From Bradyrhizobium erythrophlei (GTDB taxonomy: Bacteria > Pseudomonadota > Alphaproteobacteria > Rhizobiales > Xanthobacteraceae), in contig NZ_LT670818.1 in assembly GCF_900129505.1 (NCBI RefSeq), positions 4,869,001 to 4,933,000 of the forward strand: DNA of 64,000 nucleotides. Direction: 5' to 3'. Of this stretch, positions 26,234 to 35,317 are shown in pieces. The first letter of the stretch is position 1. Each line of letters opens with the position of its first letter. The notes under the pieces were generated by a model. It did not search any database. It was not told the DNA's origin and saw only the letters and a list, made by a program, of their open reading frames with translations. Both the position numbers and the translations under genes were made by a program.

Positions 26234-28096
26234 ATGCCGAGACTGTTTTCCGACCCCGAGGCGATTTCCGAGGATATCATCAGCGATGTCGGGACCGATC
26301 TGGTGGTCGGATTGCCGCTCGGGCTCGGCAAGGCGAATCATATCGTCAACGCGCTCTATGCGCGCGCCAGCGCCGACCGCTCGATCAATCTGACGTTCTT
26401 CACCGCGTTGACGCTGGAAAAGCCGAAGCCGAAGAACCTGCTGCAGGGGCGCTTCATTGCGCCGGTGATCGACCGTCTGTTCGGGGGCTATCCCGATCTC
26501 GCCTATCCCGCAGCGCTGCGCGCGGGAGCGCTTCCGCCCAATATTCGCGTGACCGAATTCTTTTTCCTGGCGGGACGGTGGCAGCAAGTGCCGGCGGCGC
26601 AACAGCACTATGTTTCCGCCAACTACACCCACGCGGCTTCCTATTTGCTGGCGGCCGGGATGAACGTTGTCGCGCAACTGGTGGCCAAACGCGTCGTCGA
26701 CGGCGTGCCGCGCTACAGCCTGAGCGGCAATACCGACATCACGGTGGACCTGTTGCGCGCCCGCAGGCAGGGGCGCGTGTCGTTCAAGCTGATCGGGCAG
26801 GTTAATTCCGAACTGCCGTTCATGCCGGGCGAGGGCGATCTGCCGGCGGACGAATTCAGCGCCGTACTCGACAGTCCCGCAACCGACTTCCCGCTGTTCG
26901 CCCCGCCGTCCGAGCCGATCACCGACACCAGATACGCCATCGGGCTTCACGCCGCGGGCCTCGTGCGCGACGGCGGCACGCTGCAAATCGGCATCGGGCA
27001 GGTAGGCGATGCGTTGGCGCAGGGATTGATCGTTCGTCACCGCGACAACGGGCAATTTCACGGGATCATGAAACGGCTGTCTCCCGCACCCGAACAGCTC
27101 GCGGCGCTGGAGACCGGATCATTCGAAAAGGGGCTCTACGGCGTCAGCGAGATGCTGTTCGAGGCCTTTCTCGCCTTGATCGACGCCGGTATCCTCAAAC
27201 GCGAGGTGGACGGCGTCGTGCTGCACGGCGCGTTTTTTCTCGGGCCGCAATCGTTCTATTCCGCGCTGCGCGAAATGACCGCAAGCCAGCTCGCGCGAAT
27301 CCAGATGATGCCGGTATCGTTCACCAACGAGCTCTATGGCGACGAGGAGGCCAAGCGGCGCGCCCGGGTCGACGCCCGCTTCGTCAACAGCGTGATGATG
27401 GCGACCTTGATGGGGGCGGCGGTGTCCGACGGTCTCGAGAACGGACAGGTCGTGAGCGGCGTCGGCGGCCAGTATAATTTCGTCGCCCAGTCGTTCGCGC
27501 TTGCCGGCGCGCGGTCGGTCCTCACGCTCGAAGCGACGCGAGGGGCCGGCGCCGGGCTGCGATCCAATATCCGCTGGAGCTACGGCCACGAAACCATCCC
27601 GCGGCATTTGCGCGATATCGTCGTCACCGAATACGGCGTCGCCGATATCAGGGGGAAATCAGACGCCGATGTGATCGCGGCGATGCTGCAGGTCACGGAT
27701 TCCCGCTTTCAGGACGAACTCGCACGCCAGGCCAAGGACGCCGGCAAATTGCCTGGGAATTTCGAGATTCCAGCCGCGTACCGCGACAATCATCCGGAGC
27801 GGATCGCAGCCGCGCTAAAGCCGGCGCGCGAGGCGGGCCTGTTGCCATCGTTTCCGTTCGGCAGCGATTTTACCGACGTCGAGCAGCGGCTGATCCCGGC
27901 GCTGCAACTGCTGCAGGACGCGCAAAGCGCGCCGCGGCGCCTGCCGGGATTGTTGTGGCAGGGATTCACCGGTCATCCCGACGCCGCCGATATTGAATGT
28001 TTGGCGCGGCTCGGCCTCGATAAACCGGTGACGCTGGCCGAACATGCCTACCGCGCGCTGGTCAGCGCTGCATTGGCGAGGAGCAGAGCGTCCTAG
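26234..28096 (+). CDS. acetyl-CoA hydrolase/transferase family protein
   Basis: 620-residue CoA-transferase fold protein of the acetyl-CoA hydrolase/4-hydroxybutyrate CoA-transferase family. The C-terminal half contains GVGGQYNFVAQSFALAGARSVLTLEATRG and a VTEYGVADIRGKSDAD segment typical of the C-terminal domain. ATG 26234 (MPRLFSDPEAISE) is preferred to the TTG at 26213. It is longer than the common 420-500 residues, with an extra C-terminal extension (residues 520-620). No partner gene nearby suggests the acyl substrate. Confidence 0.8.
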   Translation: MPRLFSDPEAISEDIISDVGTDLVVGLPLGLGKANHIVNALYARASADRSINLTFFTALTLEKPKPKNLLQGRFIAPVIDRLFGGYPDLAYPAALRAGALPPNIRVTEFFFLAGRWQQVPAAQQHYVSANYTHAASYLLAAGMNVVAQLVAKRVVDGVPRYSLSGNTDITVDLLRARRQGRVSFKLIGQVNSELPFMPGEGDLPADEFSAVLDSPATDFPLFAPPSEPITDTRYAIGLHAAGLVRDGGTLQIGIGQVGDALAQGLIVRHRDNGQFHGIMKRLSPAPEQLAALETGSFEKGLYGVSEMLFEAFLALIDAGILKREVDGVVLHGAFFLGPQSFYSALREMTASQLARIQMMPVSFTNELYGDEEAKRRARVDARFVNSVMMATLMGAAVSDGLENGQVVSGVGGQYNFVAQSFALAGARSVLTLEATRGAGAGLRSNIRWSYGHETIPRHLRDIVVTEYGVADIRGKSDADVIAAMLQVTDSRFQDELARQAKDAGKLPGNFEIPAAYRDNHPERIAAALKPAREAGLLPSFPFGSDFTDVEQRLIPALQLLQDAQSAPRRLPGLLWQGFTGHPDAADIECLARLGLDKPVTLAEHAYRALVSAALARSRAS

Positions 28097-28107
28097 AGAG
28101 GACCGCA

Positions 28108-28887
28108 CTATTTATTCTTGTTCACCGGCTTGCGCTTCTCGATGAACGCCGCCATGCCCTCGGAGCGATCTTCCAGGGCGAAGGTCGCATGGAACAGGTT
28201 GCGTTCGACGTTGAGCCCTTCGGACAGCGGCGTCTCGAAGGCGCGGTTGACCGCTTCCTTCGCCATCGCGGCCGCGGGACGCGACATCGAGGCGATCTTT
28301 TCCGCCGCCGCCAGCGCTTCCTCCATCAGTTTGTCCGCCGGCACCACGCGGCTCACCAGCCCCGACCGTTCCGCCTCGGCGGCATCCATCATGCGCCCGG
28401 TGAGGCACAAATCCATCGCCTTGGATTTGCCGATCGCACGCGTCAGCCGCTGCGTTCCGCCGATGCCGGGAATGGTGCCGAGGGTGATTTCGGGCTGGCC
28501 GAATTTCGCGGTGTCGGCGGCGATGATGATGTCGCACATCATTGCGAGCTCGCAGCCGCCGCCGAGCGCATAGCCGCTGACGGCGGCGATCGTCGGCTTG
28601 CGGCATTTGGCGACGCGGTCGCCGCCGATGGCGGCGAAATCGCTGGAAAACATGTCGATGAAGGTTTTAGGCTGCATTTCCTTGATGTCGGCGCCCGCGG
28701 CGAACGCCTTTTCGCCTCCGGCCAGCAGGATGCATCCGATTCTGTCGTCGGCTTCGAGGTCGTCGACTGCGGCGGCGATCTCCTTGAACACGCCGAAGGA
28801 CAGTGCATTGAGCAGCTTCGGGCGGTTGAGCGTGATGATGCCCACCCCGCCTTTGCCTTCGACAATGATGTATTCGAATGTGCTCAT
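28108..28887 (-). CDS. enoyl-CoA hydratase
   Basis: 259-residue crotonase-fold enzyme that hydrates trans-2-enoyl-CoA in beta-oxidation. Both catalytic-Glu regions are visible: [11 protein letters not shown] and [19 protein letters not shown]; the oxyanion-hole segment [11 protein letters not shown] is also present. ATG 28887 ([13 protein letters not shown]) matches the family start; a longer frame to 28971 adds non-conserved residues. It converges with the acetyl-CoA hydrolase gene 11 bases away. Confidence 0.93.
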   Translation of the reverse strand: MSTFEYIIVEGKGGVGIITLNRPKLLNALSFGVFKEIAAAVDDLEADDRIGCILLAGGEKAFAAGADIKEMQPKTFIDMFSSDFAAIGGDRVAKCRKPTIAAVSGYALGGGCELAMMCDIIIAADTAKFGQPEITLGTIPGIGGTQRLTRAIGKSKAMDLCLTGRMMDAAEAERSGLVSRVVPADKLMEEALAAAEKIASMSRPAAAMAKEAVNRAFETPLSEGLNVERNLFHATFALEDRSEGMAAFIEKRKPVNKNK

Positions 28888-29007
28888 GATCCACCCCGCT
28901 GATGTCACGGGCAATGTGCCCGCTGGCGCGGTGGGCATCAAGTGGGGTGATGGCGCAGCCGGGTCGAGCATCTTGCGCCCAACCCGACACGGCAGCCCGA
29001 AGTTCGT

Positions 29008-29712
29008 TTACGCCATGAACATCCGCGCGGCGGAGGCCATCGTCAGCAGCGCGCCGAAGCCGATGAAAATCTTTCCGATCAGCGAGGTCTCGTCCCAGGC
29101 GGTGCTTTGATTGCCGGTGGCGACCGGTGCGGCGGGCGCGGCCTCTGCCTCGGCCGAGGCTAACGCCAGCGGCGCTGCGGGAGGCGTGCTCTCCGGCGGT
29201 GCGCTCTCGCGCAGGGCGCGGTCGACGTCGTTAAGCTGATCGGCGGCGACGACCTTGCCATCGGTTTGGGCATCCGCGGTGGACGCGGTGTCAGCCGGCT
29301 TGTCGGGCGCGGCCTGGAGAATATCGTTGGCCCGGGCGGCCATCGCCTTGGTGGCATTGCTGGTCGGCGTATCGGCCGATGTCGTTTGCGCCGATGTCAT
29401 TTGGGCATTGGCGTTGGCCACCGATGGCGGGATCGCCGACGAACGGTCGCCATCGTCGGCCGCGTCGGCCGTCTTGTTGCCGCTGGAGGCATTCAGCGCG
29501 ACCTTGCCCGATCTGCGATGCGCGTATTTCTTCCAGTGGTGCGAACCGTGTCCGGCGTATTTGTGGAGCGCGACGGGCGTCCCGGCGGTTTGCGATGGCG
29601 CAGCTGCGGCAGCGTCTTCCGCACCCGCCGCCGCCTGCGATGGGCCCGCCAAACACACAAAGAGCCCCGCTGCCAGTAGCAAGGCCTGGCGACCGCTGGC
29701 TTGATTGGTCAT
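29008..29712 (-). CDS. exported hypothetical protein, Ala-rich with C-terminal membrane segment
   Basis: 234 residues. A signal peptide (ALLLAAGLFVCLAGPSQAAA) is followed by an Ala/Thr-rich, low-complexity periplasmic stretch including KYAGHGSHHWKKYAHRR, and a hydrophobic C-terminal segment (IGKIFIGFGALLTMASAARMFM). ATG 29712 is chosen for the signal peptide; the longer frame to 29895 is unsupported. I recognise no domain. It follows the enoyl-CoA hydratase gene on the same strand but 120 bases upstream, so is likely separate. Confidence 0.7.
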   Translation of the reverse strand: MTNQASGRQALLLAAGLFVCLAGPSQAAAGAEDAAAAAPSQTAGTPVALHKYAGHGSHHWKKYAHRRSGKVALNASSGNKTADAADDGDRSSAIPPSVANANAQMTSAQTTSADTPTSNATKAMAARANDILQAAPDKPADTASTADAQTDGKVVAADQLNDVDRALRESAPPESTPPAAPLALASAEAEAAPAAPVATGNQSTAWDETSLIGKIFIGFGALLTMASAARMFMA

Positions 29713-30010
29713 GCGCTGATCTCCCCATTGCCACCCACCCGGCGCGAAAAAGAGACCTCGGGCGATGTCGGCAGCGGGGCCAAAAAAGGGAATCTTCGGG
29801 CAATACCGGGCAAAAACGGGGCAGGCGCCGGCGGCCGTGAACGGTCCGGATCGTTCAGCCCCGGTTTTCTTGCGATCGGATGCCAGCGCAACCAATCGAT
29901 GTTATGAGCCTAGGCTTGGACCGGGTCGCGTGGCCTGCCCGATCCTCGGGACGTGACCCTCTAGATCGCTAGAGACCTGGATCACGATTTCGTGATGCAG
30001 GCTTTCGAGC
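29713..30010. other. intergenic region before the NrsF-type sigma operon
   Basis: About 300 bases with no convincing gene. It holds short palindromes (TCTAGATCGCTAGAGA near 29960 and CACGATTTCGTG near 29983) and the divergent promoters of the exported hypothetical gene and the sigma operon. Confidence 0.4.
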
Positions 30011-30035
30011 GTAACAAATTGAAAGGTCGACCGAA
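30011..30035 (+). promoter_or_regulatory. possible SigF/EcfF-type promoter, autoregulatory
   Basis: GTAACA at 30011-30016 and CGAA at 30032-30035, spacing 15, resemble the GTAACC-N16-CGAA pattern reported for Caulobacter SigF. Its position just before the GTG start at 30055 fits self-activation, as expected for this sigma/NrsF class. Confidence 0.45.
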
Positions 30036-30054
30036 TTGCACTGTGGGAGCGCGC

Positions 30055-30600
30055 GTGCGCGAACGTGAAGACGAATGGACCGGCCTGATGCGGTCGGCCA
30101 TGTCAGGCGATAGTGCGGCGTATCATCGTCTGCTGAAGGCCGTCACGCCGGTGCTGCGCGCCGCGGCGCGCCGCGGTCTGGCGCGGGCGGGGCAACCGGT
30201 CGATCAATCCGAGGATATCGTGCAGGACATTTTGTTGGCGGTGCATCTGAAGCGGCATACCTGGGACGCCAACGCGCCGTTCGCGCCTTGGCTGTTTGCG
30301 ATCGCGCGCAACAAGCTGATCGATGCGCTGCGCCGCCGCGGCCGCCGGGTTTTCGTCAACATCGACGATTTCGCCGACACGCTGCCGGGCGAGCCCACGA
30401 CCGAAACGGCGCCGGCCAGCGAGGTCGCAGCGCAGTTGCAGTCGCTGCCGGCGCGCCAGCGCGAGGTCCTGCAATCGATCGCGGTCGAGTCCGCCTCGAT
30501 CAAGGACACGGCGGCGAAATTTTCGATGAGCGAGGGTGCGGTGCGAGTGGCGCTGCATCGGGGGCTTGCCAGCCTCACCGCCAAGTTACGGGAGCAGTGA
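30055..30600 (+). CDS. ECF sigma factor, SigF/EcfF type (partner of NrsF-like anti-sigma)
   Basis: About 181 residues. Region 2 (SAAYHRLLKAVTPVLRAAARRG... EDIVQDILLAVHLKRHTWD...FAPWLFAIARNKLIDALRRR) and region 4 (LPARQREVLQSIAVESASIKDTAAKFSMSEGAVRVALHRGL) are complete. The next gene, 2 bases on, encodes a DUF1109 membrane anti-sigma, which defines the SigF-NrsF (EcfF-OsrA) class known for oxidative or metal stress. GTG 30055 is preferred because the likely promoter lies at 30011-30035 and GGGAG is 5 bases upstream; an in-frame ATG at 29992 would precede that promoter. Confidence 0.85.
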   Translation: MREREDEWTGLMRSAMSGDSAAYHRLLKAVTPVLRAAARRGLARAGQPVDQSEDIVQDILLAVHLKRHTWDANAPFAPWLFAIARNKLIDALRRRGRRVFVNIDDFADTLPGEPTTETAPASEVAAQLQSLPARQREVLQSIAVESASIKDTAAKFSMSEGAVRVALHRGLASLTAKLREQ

Positions 30601-30602
30601 GA

Positions 30603-31238
30603 ATGGAAACCGATCAGCTCATTCGCTCCCTTGCCGCCGACAACGTCCATGCCAGGCCGGTCGGGTTCGTGCTGGCGCTGGCGCTGCTGGCCTCCGCGCC
30701 GGTTTCCATGGCGATGTTCTTCGCGAGTCTGGGCGTTCGCCCGGACGTGATGACCGCGATGCATAATCCATTCTTCGACCTGAAGTTTGCCGTGACGCTG
30801 GCGCTGGCGATTTCGGCGATCGCCGTCGGCCTGCATCTGTCGCGGCCGGAAGCGTCGCTGCGCGGCTGGGCCTGGCTGTTGTTGATTCCGGCCGGGCTTC
30901 TGGCCGGCGGTATCGCCGGAGAAATGATGCTGCCGCAGCGGCTGCCGATGATGACGCGCCTGGTCGGCAACAATTCGCGGGCCTGCCTGACCGCGATCCC
31001 GCTGATGTCGCTGCCGCTGCTGGCGGCGGCGCTCGCCGGCCTGCGCCACGGCGCGCCGACGCGCCCTGCACTCGCCGGCGCGATCGCCGGGCTGTTGTCG
31101 GCTGGTCTGGCGGCGACGCTCTACGCCTCGCATTGCACCGACGATTCGCCGCTGTTCGTGGCGACCTGGTACACGATCGCCACGGCGCTGGTCACCGCAA
31201 TCGGCGCGCTCGCGGGATCGAAAGTGCTCAGGTTTTAG
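30603..31238 (+). CDS. NrsF/OsrA-type membrane anti-sigma factor (DUF1109)
   Basis: 211-residue integral membrane anti-sigma of the DUF1109 (NrsF) family with six hydrophobic segments. It opens METDQLIRSLAADN, typical of the cytoplasmic sigma-binding end. Conserved cysteines are seen in SRACLTA and YASHCTDDSP, the positions linked to signal sensing in OsrA of Bradyrhizobium. It is translated directly after its sigma factor. Inferred role: holds the sigma factor until oxidants or metals act on the cysteines. Confidence 0.88.
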   Translation: METDQLIRSLAADNVHARPVGFVLALALLASAPVSMAMFFASLGVRPDVMTAMHNPFFDLKFAVTLALAISAIAVGLHLSRPEASLRGWAWLLLIPAGLLAGGIAGEMMLPQRLPMMTRLVGNNSRACLTAIPLMSLPLLAAALAGLRHGAPTRPALAGAIAGLLSAGLAATLYASHCTDDSPLFVATWYTIATALVTAIGALAGSKVLRF

Positions 31239-31251
31239 CTCCGGGCTGATG

Positions 31252-32358
31252 TCACGCCGCCGGTGCGCTCTGCTGCATGCGGTGGAAGCGCAGCACCTGC
31301 TGCGCGGTCGAGGGCCGTAGCCGCTCATAGGTGGCCTTGCATGCGGCAAGATCGGTCGGCTCAGCGCCCGACAGTTTGTCGCGCATTTCGATGATCGCCT
31401 TCACCGTCGACCACGACATCCCGCAGACCTTGGCCAGGATCATGACGCCTTCGGCGCGGGTTTCGATCATCATGTGCTCGGCGATCGAGACCGGGACGCT
31501 GGCGAGCGCCGCGAGCGAGGCGTTGGCTTCGTCGAACTTGCCGGTCTCGGCGAACGACGTCACCTGGTGCTCGTCGAGCCTGCCGTCTTCGTAGAGCGAT
31601 TTGACCAGCGCGTGGGCGATCGCCGTTTCCGGGGTAATGGCCGCGGGCACGCTTCGCGCGCGCTGCGTCGCCTCACGCACCGCGGTCGGCACATCTCCGG
31701 CCTGCTGCGGGTTGGCGGCCTCGAGCCGCTCCCGCACCGTCGCGGAAGCCTTCGCGAGCAGCTTCAGATACAGATGGCGCGGAATCGTCGGCCGCATCGC
31801 AATGCAGGTCGCAAGGTTGTCGTCGCCCTCGGCCCGGTCGACCAACTGGGTGAAGCCGCCATCGGAGAATTCCGCGCCGGGATTGTTGACGGTGCTCTGG
31901 ATCACCTCGTCATTGCCGCGCAGCACCAGCACGTCGGTGACCGCGCCGCTCAGTACCCTGCGGACCGAAATCGCCATCAGATGCGCCTGGCTCTTGTTGC
32001 GCGCGGTCTCGATCAGCATTTCATCGTCGAGCCGCTCCGACCTCGACAGCACGGGGGCCGCGACCTCGATCAGGTCGTCGAACGCCAGCGCGCGAACGGT
32101 AAGCGGCGGCGCGGTGTCGATCGGCGCCAGCCGACTGGAGAGCAGCACCCTGGCGGAAGTCTCGATATGCTCCATCAGGCACTGGAAGACGTCGTCGAAC
32201 AGCCGGATCTGTTCATCCTTGAAATCCACCGCGCCGTTGATGAACAAATCGGTCACGCGGCGGAGCGTCTCGACCCGCCGCGCGACGGTGCCGTGCGCGA
32301 GCGTGTTCTGCAATTCGTCGAGCAGACTTTCGGAAGTGGCAGCAGATTTCGAACCCAT
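31252..32358 (-). CDS. DUF2336 protein
   Basis: 368-residue helical-repeat-like protein of the DUF2336 family (HEAT-like in prediction). Opening SLLDELQNTLAHGTVARRVETLRRVTDLFINGAVDF and the repeated segments with RLDDEMLIETARNKSQAHLMAI match the family. In alphaproteobacteria such proteins are often near sensory or signalling genes; here a diguanylate cyclase lies next on the same strand. It converges on the anti-sigma gene. Function unknown. Confidence 0.8.
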   Translation of the reverse strand: MGSKSAATSESLLDELQNTLAHGTVARRVETLRRVTDLFINGAVDFKDEQIRLFDDVFQCLMEHIETSARVLLSSRLAPIDTAPPLTVRALAFDDLIEVAAPVLSRSERLDDEMLIETARNKSQAHLMAISVRRVLSGAVTDVLVLRGNDEVIQSTVNNPGAEFSDGGFTQLVDRAEGDDNLATCIAMRPTIPRHLYLKLLAKASATVRERLEAANPQQAGDVPTAVREATQRARSVPAAITPETAIAHALVKSLYEDGRLDEHQVTSFAETGKFDEANASLAALASVPVSIAEHMMIETRAEGVMILAKVCGMSWSTVKAIIEMRDKLSGAEPTDLAACKATYERLRPSTAQQVLRFHRMQQSAPAA

Positions 32359-32421
32359 GACTCTATCCTGGAGCTATGTACAAAATGACGACGGTTTCTC
32401 CGGCGCCGGAAACATCAGTGA

Positions 32422-33576
32422 CTAGGACAAGGCGCTGGCGATGCGGTTGCGTCCCCGTGCCTTGGCCGCGTAAAGCGCGCTGTCGGCGCGCGCGAGAAAC
32501 GTGTCGGAGGTCTCGTCCGGCGCCAGCGTTGCCACGCCGGCGGAAATCGTCACCCGCAGGCCGGGCGAGAACGCGCTCCAGTCGAGATCGGCGATGATCG
32601 CGCGCAGCCGGTCCAGGATGCGCGCGCCGGCTTCGTTAGGGGTGTCGGGAAGCACCAGCAGGAATTCCTCGCCGCCGTAGCGGCCGAACCGGTCGATGCC
32701 GCGGATATTCGCGAACACGGTGATGGCGAAGGTTCTCAGCACCTCGTCGCCGGTGGGGTGTCCGTAGGCGTCGTTGATGCGCTTGAACCAGTCGAGATCG
32801 ATCAGCGCGATCGAGCAGGGCGTGTTGACGGTATGGGCGCGCGTGATCTCGTCATCCAGCATCCGCATGATGCAGCGGCGGTTGAACGAGCCGGTCAGCT
32901 CGTCGAGTTCGGCGAGTTCCTCGATGCGCCTGTAGGCTTCCCGGAGCTTGAGGCCGTTGGCGTACAGCGATCGCCGCATCGAGGAGGAGAATATCCCGAG
33001 AAACATGCAGCGCCCGAGGGTCAGGACGAACACCGACATGGTCGCTACGCGCTCCAGATAGCTGCCATGCGGCATCGAGATCGGCTTGTCGGTCAGAAGA
33101 AACAGCGCGGCGAGGCCGAGCGCGGTGGCAGTCCAGACCAGGGCCGTCTGCCGCGGCGTGGAGCGCAACGAGCCGAAGTTGAACACGACGAACAGCGTGG
33201 AGAGAAACATCACGCCGGCTTCGGGTGCGATGTAGGTGAAGGCCAGCATGATCGCCACGCTGACGATCAATTGCGGCGCGACGAAATAATGGTCGTGAAA
33301 GCGCTCGGTGAATCCCGTTTCCGACAGCACCAGATAGAAGGCGATGGAAGCAAAACCACAGGCGGCGAATGCCGGGCCGATCGTGTCCGGTATGGTGCCG
33401 GCGTGGGCGTAGAGCAGCAGCACCAGGCTATCGACGATGTAGCTGGTCGCGATCATGGCCTGGATCTGACGGCGCTGCCGGGCGCGGCGCGACAGCACCT
33501 TCGCCGTCGGTTTGGCACCTACGGCTTCCAGTTCGGCCGCAATCGGATGCAGAAATGGCGACGCAGCGGTGCCCAT
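32422..33576 (-). CDS. membrane diguanylate cyclase (GGDEF)
   Basis: 384 residues. Six or so hydrophobic segments (about residues 40-200) are followed by a short linker helix and a GGDEF domain (about 220-384) with the active-site motif GGEEF and an inhibitory-site RGID (RxxD) five residues before it. Thus it likely makes c-di-GMP and is feedback inhibited. ATG 33576 (MGTAASPFLHP) is chosen; the frame to 33693 adds a non-conserved lead. The upstream stretch is 434 bases and divergent from a sigma operon. Confidence 0.88.
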   Translation of the reverse strand: MGTAASPFLHPIAAELEAVGAKPTAKVLSRRARQRRQIQAMIATSYIVDSLVLLLYAHAGTIPDTIGPAFAACGFASIAFYLVLSETGFTERFHDHYFVAPQLIVSVAIMLAFTYIAPEAGVMFLSTLFVVFNFGSLRSTPRQTALVWTATALGLAALFLLTDKPISMPHGSYLERVATMSVFVLTLGRCMFLGIFSSSMRRSLYANGLKLREAYRRIEELAELDELTGSFNRRCIMRMLDDEITRAHTVNTPCSIALIDLDWFKRINDAYGHPTGDEVLRTFAITVFANIRGIDRFGRYGGEEFLLVLPDTPNEAGARILDRLRAIIADLDWSAFSPGLRVTISAGVATLAPDETSDTFLARADSALYAAKARGRNRIASALS

Positions 33577-34010
33577 GGTCTCGCCGTCAATGGAACTCAG
33601 AGCGAAAAATCTAAGGGGAAAGGCTTTAGGTTTGGTATCTTTTGGAACCCGTTCCCGGGGTGCAAAAAGGTCGCTTTTGCCCTTGTTTGGCAATGGAAAT
33701 TAGCCGGATCAGAGTAATGTGCACCGATGCGGGCGGCGGTCGCCTGCGCCGGGTTCCGTCGGAGCTGTTTTGTGAGCAAAGCCTTGGTAAGGTGGGCTTA
33801 CGGGCTGCAGCGGGCGCGAAGAAAGCACTTCTGTATTATGATACCGATATTTTCGGATGATTGCTGCCGGCCGGCCAGATCGCTGCCGGAATTTTTCGTT
33901 CTGTGGGGCAGGTCACAGATGCAACCCGGCACTTGCGATAATTTGGAGAATCTTGCCTTTCCCATCGAACCACCGGCCAGCCCAATCCGACCAACCTTGC
34001 GAGACGGCCA
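33577..34010. other. intergenic region between diguanylate cyclase and second sigma operon
   Basis: 434 bases with no convincing gene; short frames inside lack ribosome sites and family resemblance. It must hold the divergent promoters of the two flanking genes. No EcfG or LexA match is visible. Confidence 0.5.
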
Positions 34011-34580
34011 TTGAGTGCGACACAGGCGGCTTCGGACGACGTCCTGATCGCTCGGATCGCTCAAGGCGACCGCCTTGCCATGCAGGTGCTGTATGGGCGG
34101 CACCATGTCAGGGTGTTCCGCTTCGGGCTTCGGCTGGTGCGGAACGAACAAGTCGCGGAAGACCTCATCAGCGAGGTGTTCCTCGATGTATGGCGCCAGG
34201 CTGGCAAGTTTGAAGGCCGATCCGCCGTTTCCACCTGGCTGCTGGCGATTACGCGATTCAAGGCCCTGTCTGCGCTGCGGCGCAGGAAGGATGCGGAGCT
34301 GGACGATGAGGCCGCCAATGCGATCGAGGATGCGTCCGACGATCCGGAAGTGGCGGTGCAGAAGAAGGATACCAGTGACGTGTTGCGCAAGTGCCTGACG
34401 GCGCTTTCGCCGGACCACCGGGAGATCGTCGATCTCGTCTACTACCATGAGAAATCCGTGGAAGAAGTGGCTGAAATCGTCGGCATTCCCGAGAACACCG
34501 TCAAGACGCGCCTGTTCTATGCGCGCAAGAAACTGGCCGAACTGCTGAAGGCAGCCGGCGTGGAACGAGGTTGGCCGTGA
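34011..34580 (+). CDS. ECF sigma factor
   Basis: 189 residues with region 2 (ALQV-type helix, RNEQVAEDLISEVFLDVWRQAGKFEGRSAVSTWLLAITRFKAL) and region 4 (LSPDHREIVDLVYYHEKSVEEVAEIVGIPENTVKTRLFYARKKLAELL). The start is TTG 34011; no ATG gives the complete first helix. The stop overlaps the anti-sigma start by one base (TGATG), and an exported subtilase follows, so a three-gene operon is likely. The target genes and inducing signal are unknown. Confidence 0.85.
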   Translation: MSATQAASDDVLIARIAQGDRLAMQVLYGRHHVRVFRFGLRLVRNEQVAEDLISEVFLDVWRQAGKFEGRSAVSTWLLAITRFKALSALRRRKDAELDDEAANAIEDASDDPEVAVQKKDTSDVLRKCLTALSPDHREIVDLVYYHEKSVEEVAEIVGIPENTVKTRLFYARKKLAELLKAAGVERGWP

Positions 34581-35275
34581 TGGCAGCGAGCAAGCAGATG
34601 CTGGAGCTAGAGCCCAGTGAAATAGAGATGCTGTTGCCATTTCACGCGGCCGGCACGCTGAACGCGCGCGATGCCCGCCGCGTCGAGGAGGCGCTGGCCC
34701 GTGATGCGGAGCTTGCCCGGCAATATGCCGTGATCCGGGAAGAATACGCCGAAACCATTGATCTCAATGAAAGCCTCGGTGCGCCGTCCGCGCGCGCCAT
34801 GCAGAAGCTGTTTGCCGCGATAGACGCGGAGCCGGCGCGCCAACCGTCGGCTTCGATTAATTTTTCCGCGCGCTTCTCGGGGTTTTTCGCAAAACTCTCG
34901 CCGCGGACGCTGGCGTGGTCGGCCAGCCTGGGCGCGCTCGCGCTCCTGCTGCAGGCCGCCGTGATCGGCACAGTGCTGGTGAAGAACCAGAATTCCACCT
35001 TCCAGACGGCGTCGTTGAGTACCAGCGAGCCCATCACCCGCGACCTCGGGGGGGCTTCGCCCCCACGCGCGCTGGTACGGTTCGCGCCCGACGCGCGCAT
35101 CGCCGATATCACGGCGCTGCTCGACAATTATCAGGCTTCGATCGTCGGCGGTGCCAAGGGCGGCATGTTTCGGCTGCAATTCGGCAACAGGGCGATGAGC
35201 AAGGAAGAAGTCGCCGCGCTGATGAGCAAGCTGCAAAGCGAGAAGATCGTCAATCTGGCGGTGGCGACTCCCTAG
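34580..35275 (+). CDS. membrane anti-sigma factor with periplasmic C-terminal domain
   Basis: 231 residues: an N-terminal helical anti-sigma-like part (EIEMLLPFHAAGTLNARDARRVEEAL), a single TM segment (LAWSASLGALALLLQAAVIGTVLV), and a C-terminal periplasmic part ALVRFAPDARIADITALLDNYQASIVGGAKGGMFRLQF. No zinc-binding His/Cys motif is seen. The C-terminal part resembles a small inhibitor/propeptide-like fold seen in other anti-sigma factors and in subtilase propeptides. ATG 34580 overlaps the sigma stop. Together with the downstream protease this suggests proteolytic control, which is inference. Confidence 0.75.
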   Translation: MAASKQMLELEPSEIEMLLPFHAAGTLNARDARRVEEALARDAELARQYAVIREEYAETIDLNESLGAPSARAMQKLFAAIDAEPARQPSASINFSARFSGFFAKLSPRTLAWSASLGALALLLQAAVIGTVLVKNQNSTFQTASLSTSEPITRDLGGASPPRALVRFAPDARIADITALLDNYQASIVGGAKGGMFRLQFGNRAMSKEEVAALMSKLQSEKIVNLAVATP

Positions 35276-35317
35276 CGCCGTGCGCCAGCTGGGTAACAGC
35301 GTATAGGCCGGGGTCCC

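Noticed and set aside
28189..28902. Forward ORF opposite the enoyl-CoA hydratase
   Set aside because: Antisense shadow; reverse strand carries full crotonase motifs.
33889..33910. GGAAT...CGTT near the second sigma gene as an EcfG promoter
   Set aside because: The spacing is about 7 bases rather than 16-17.
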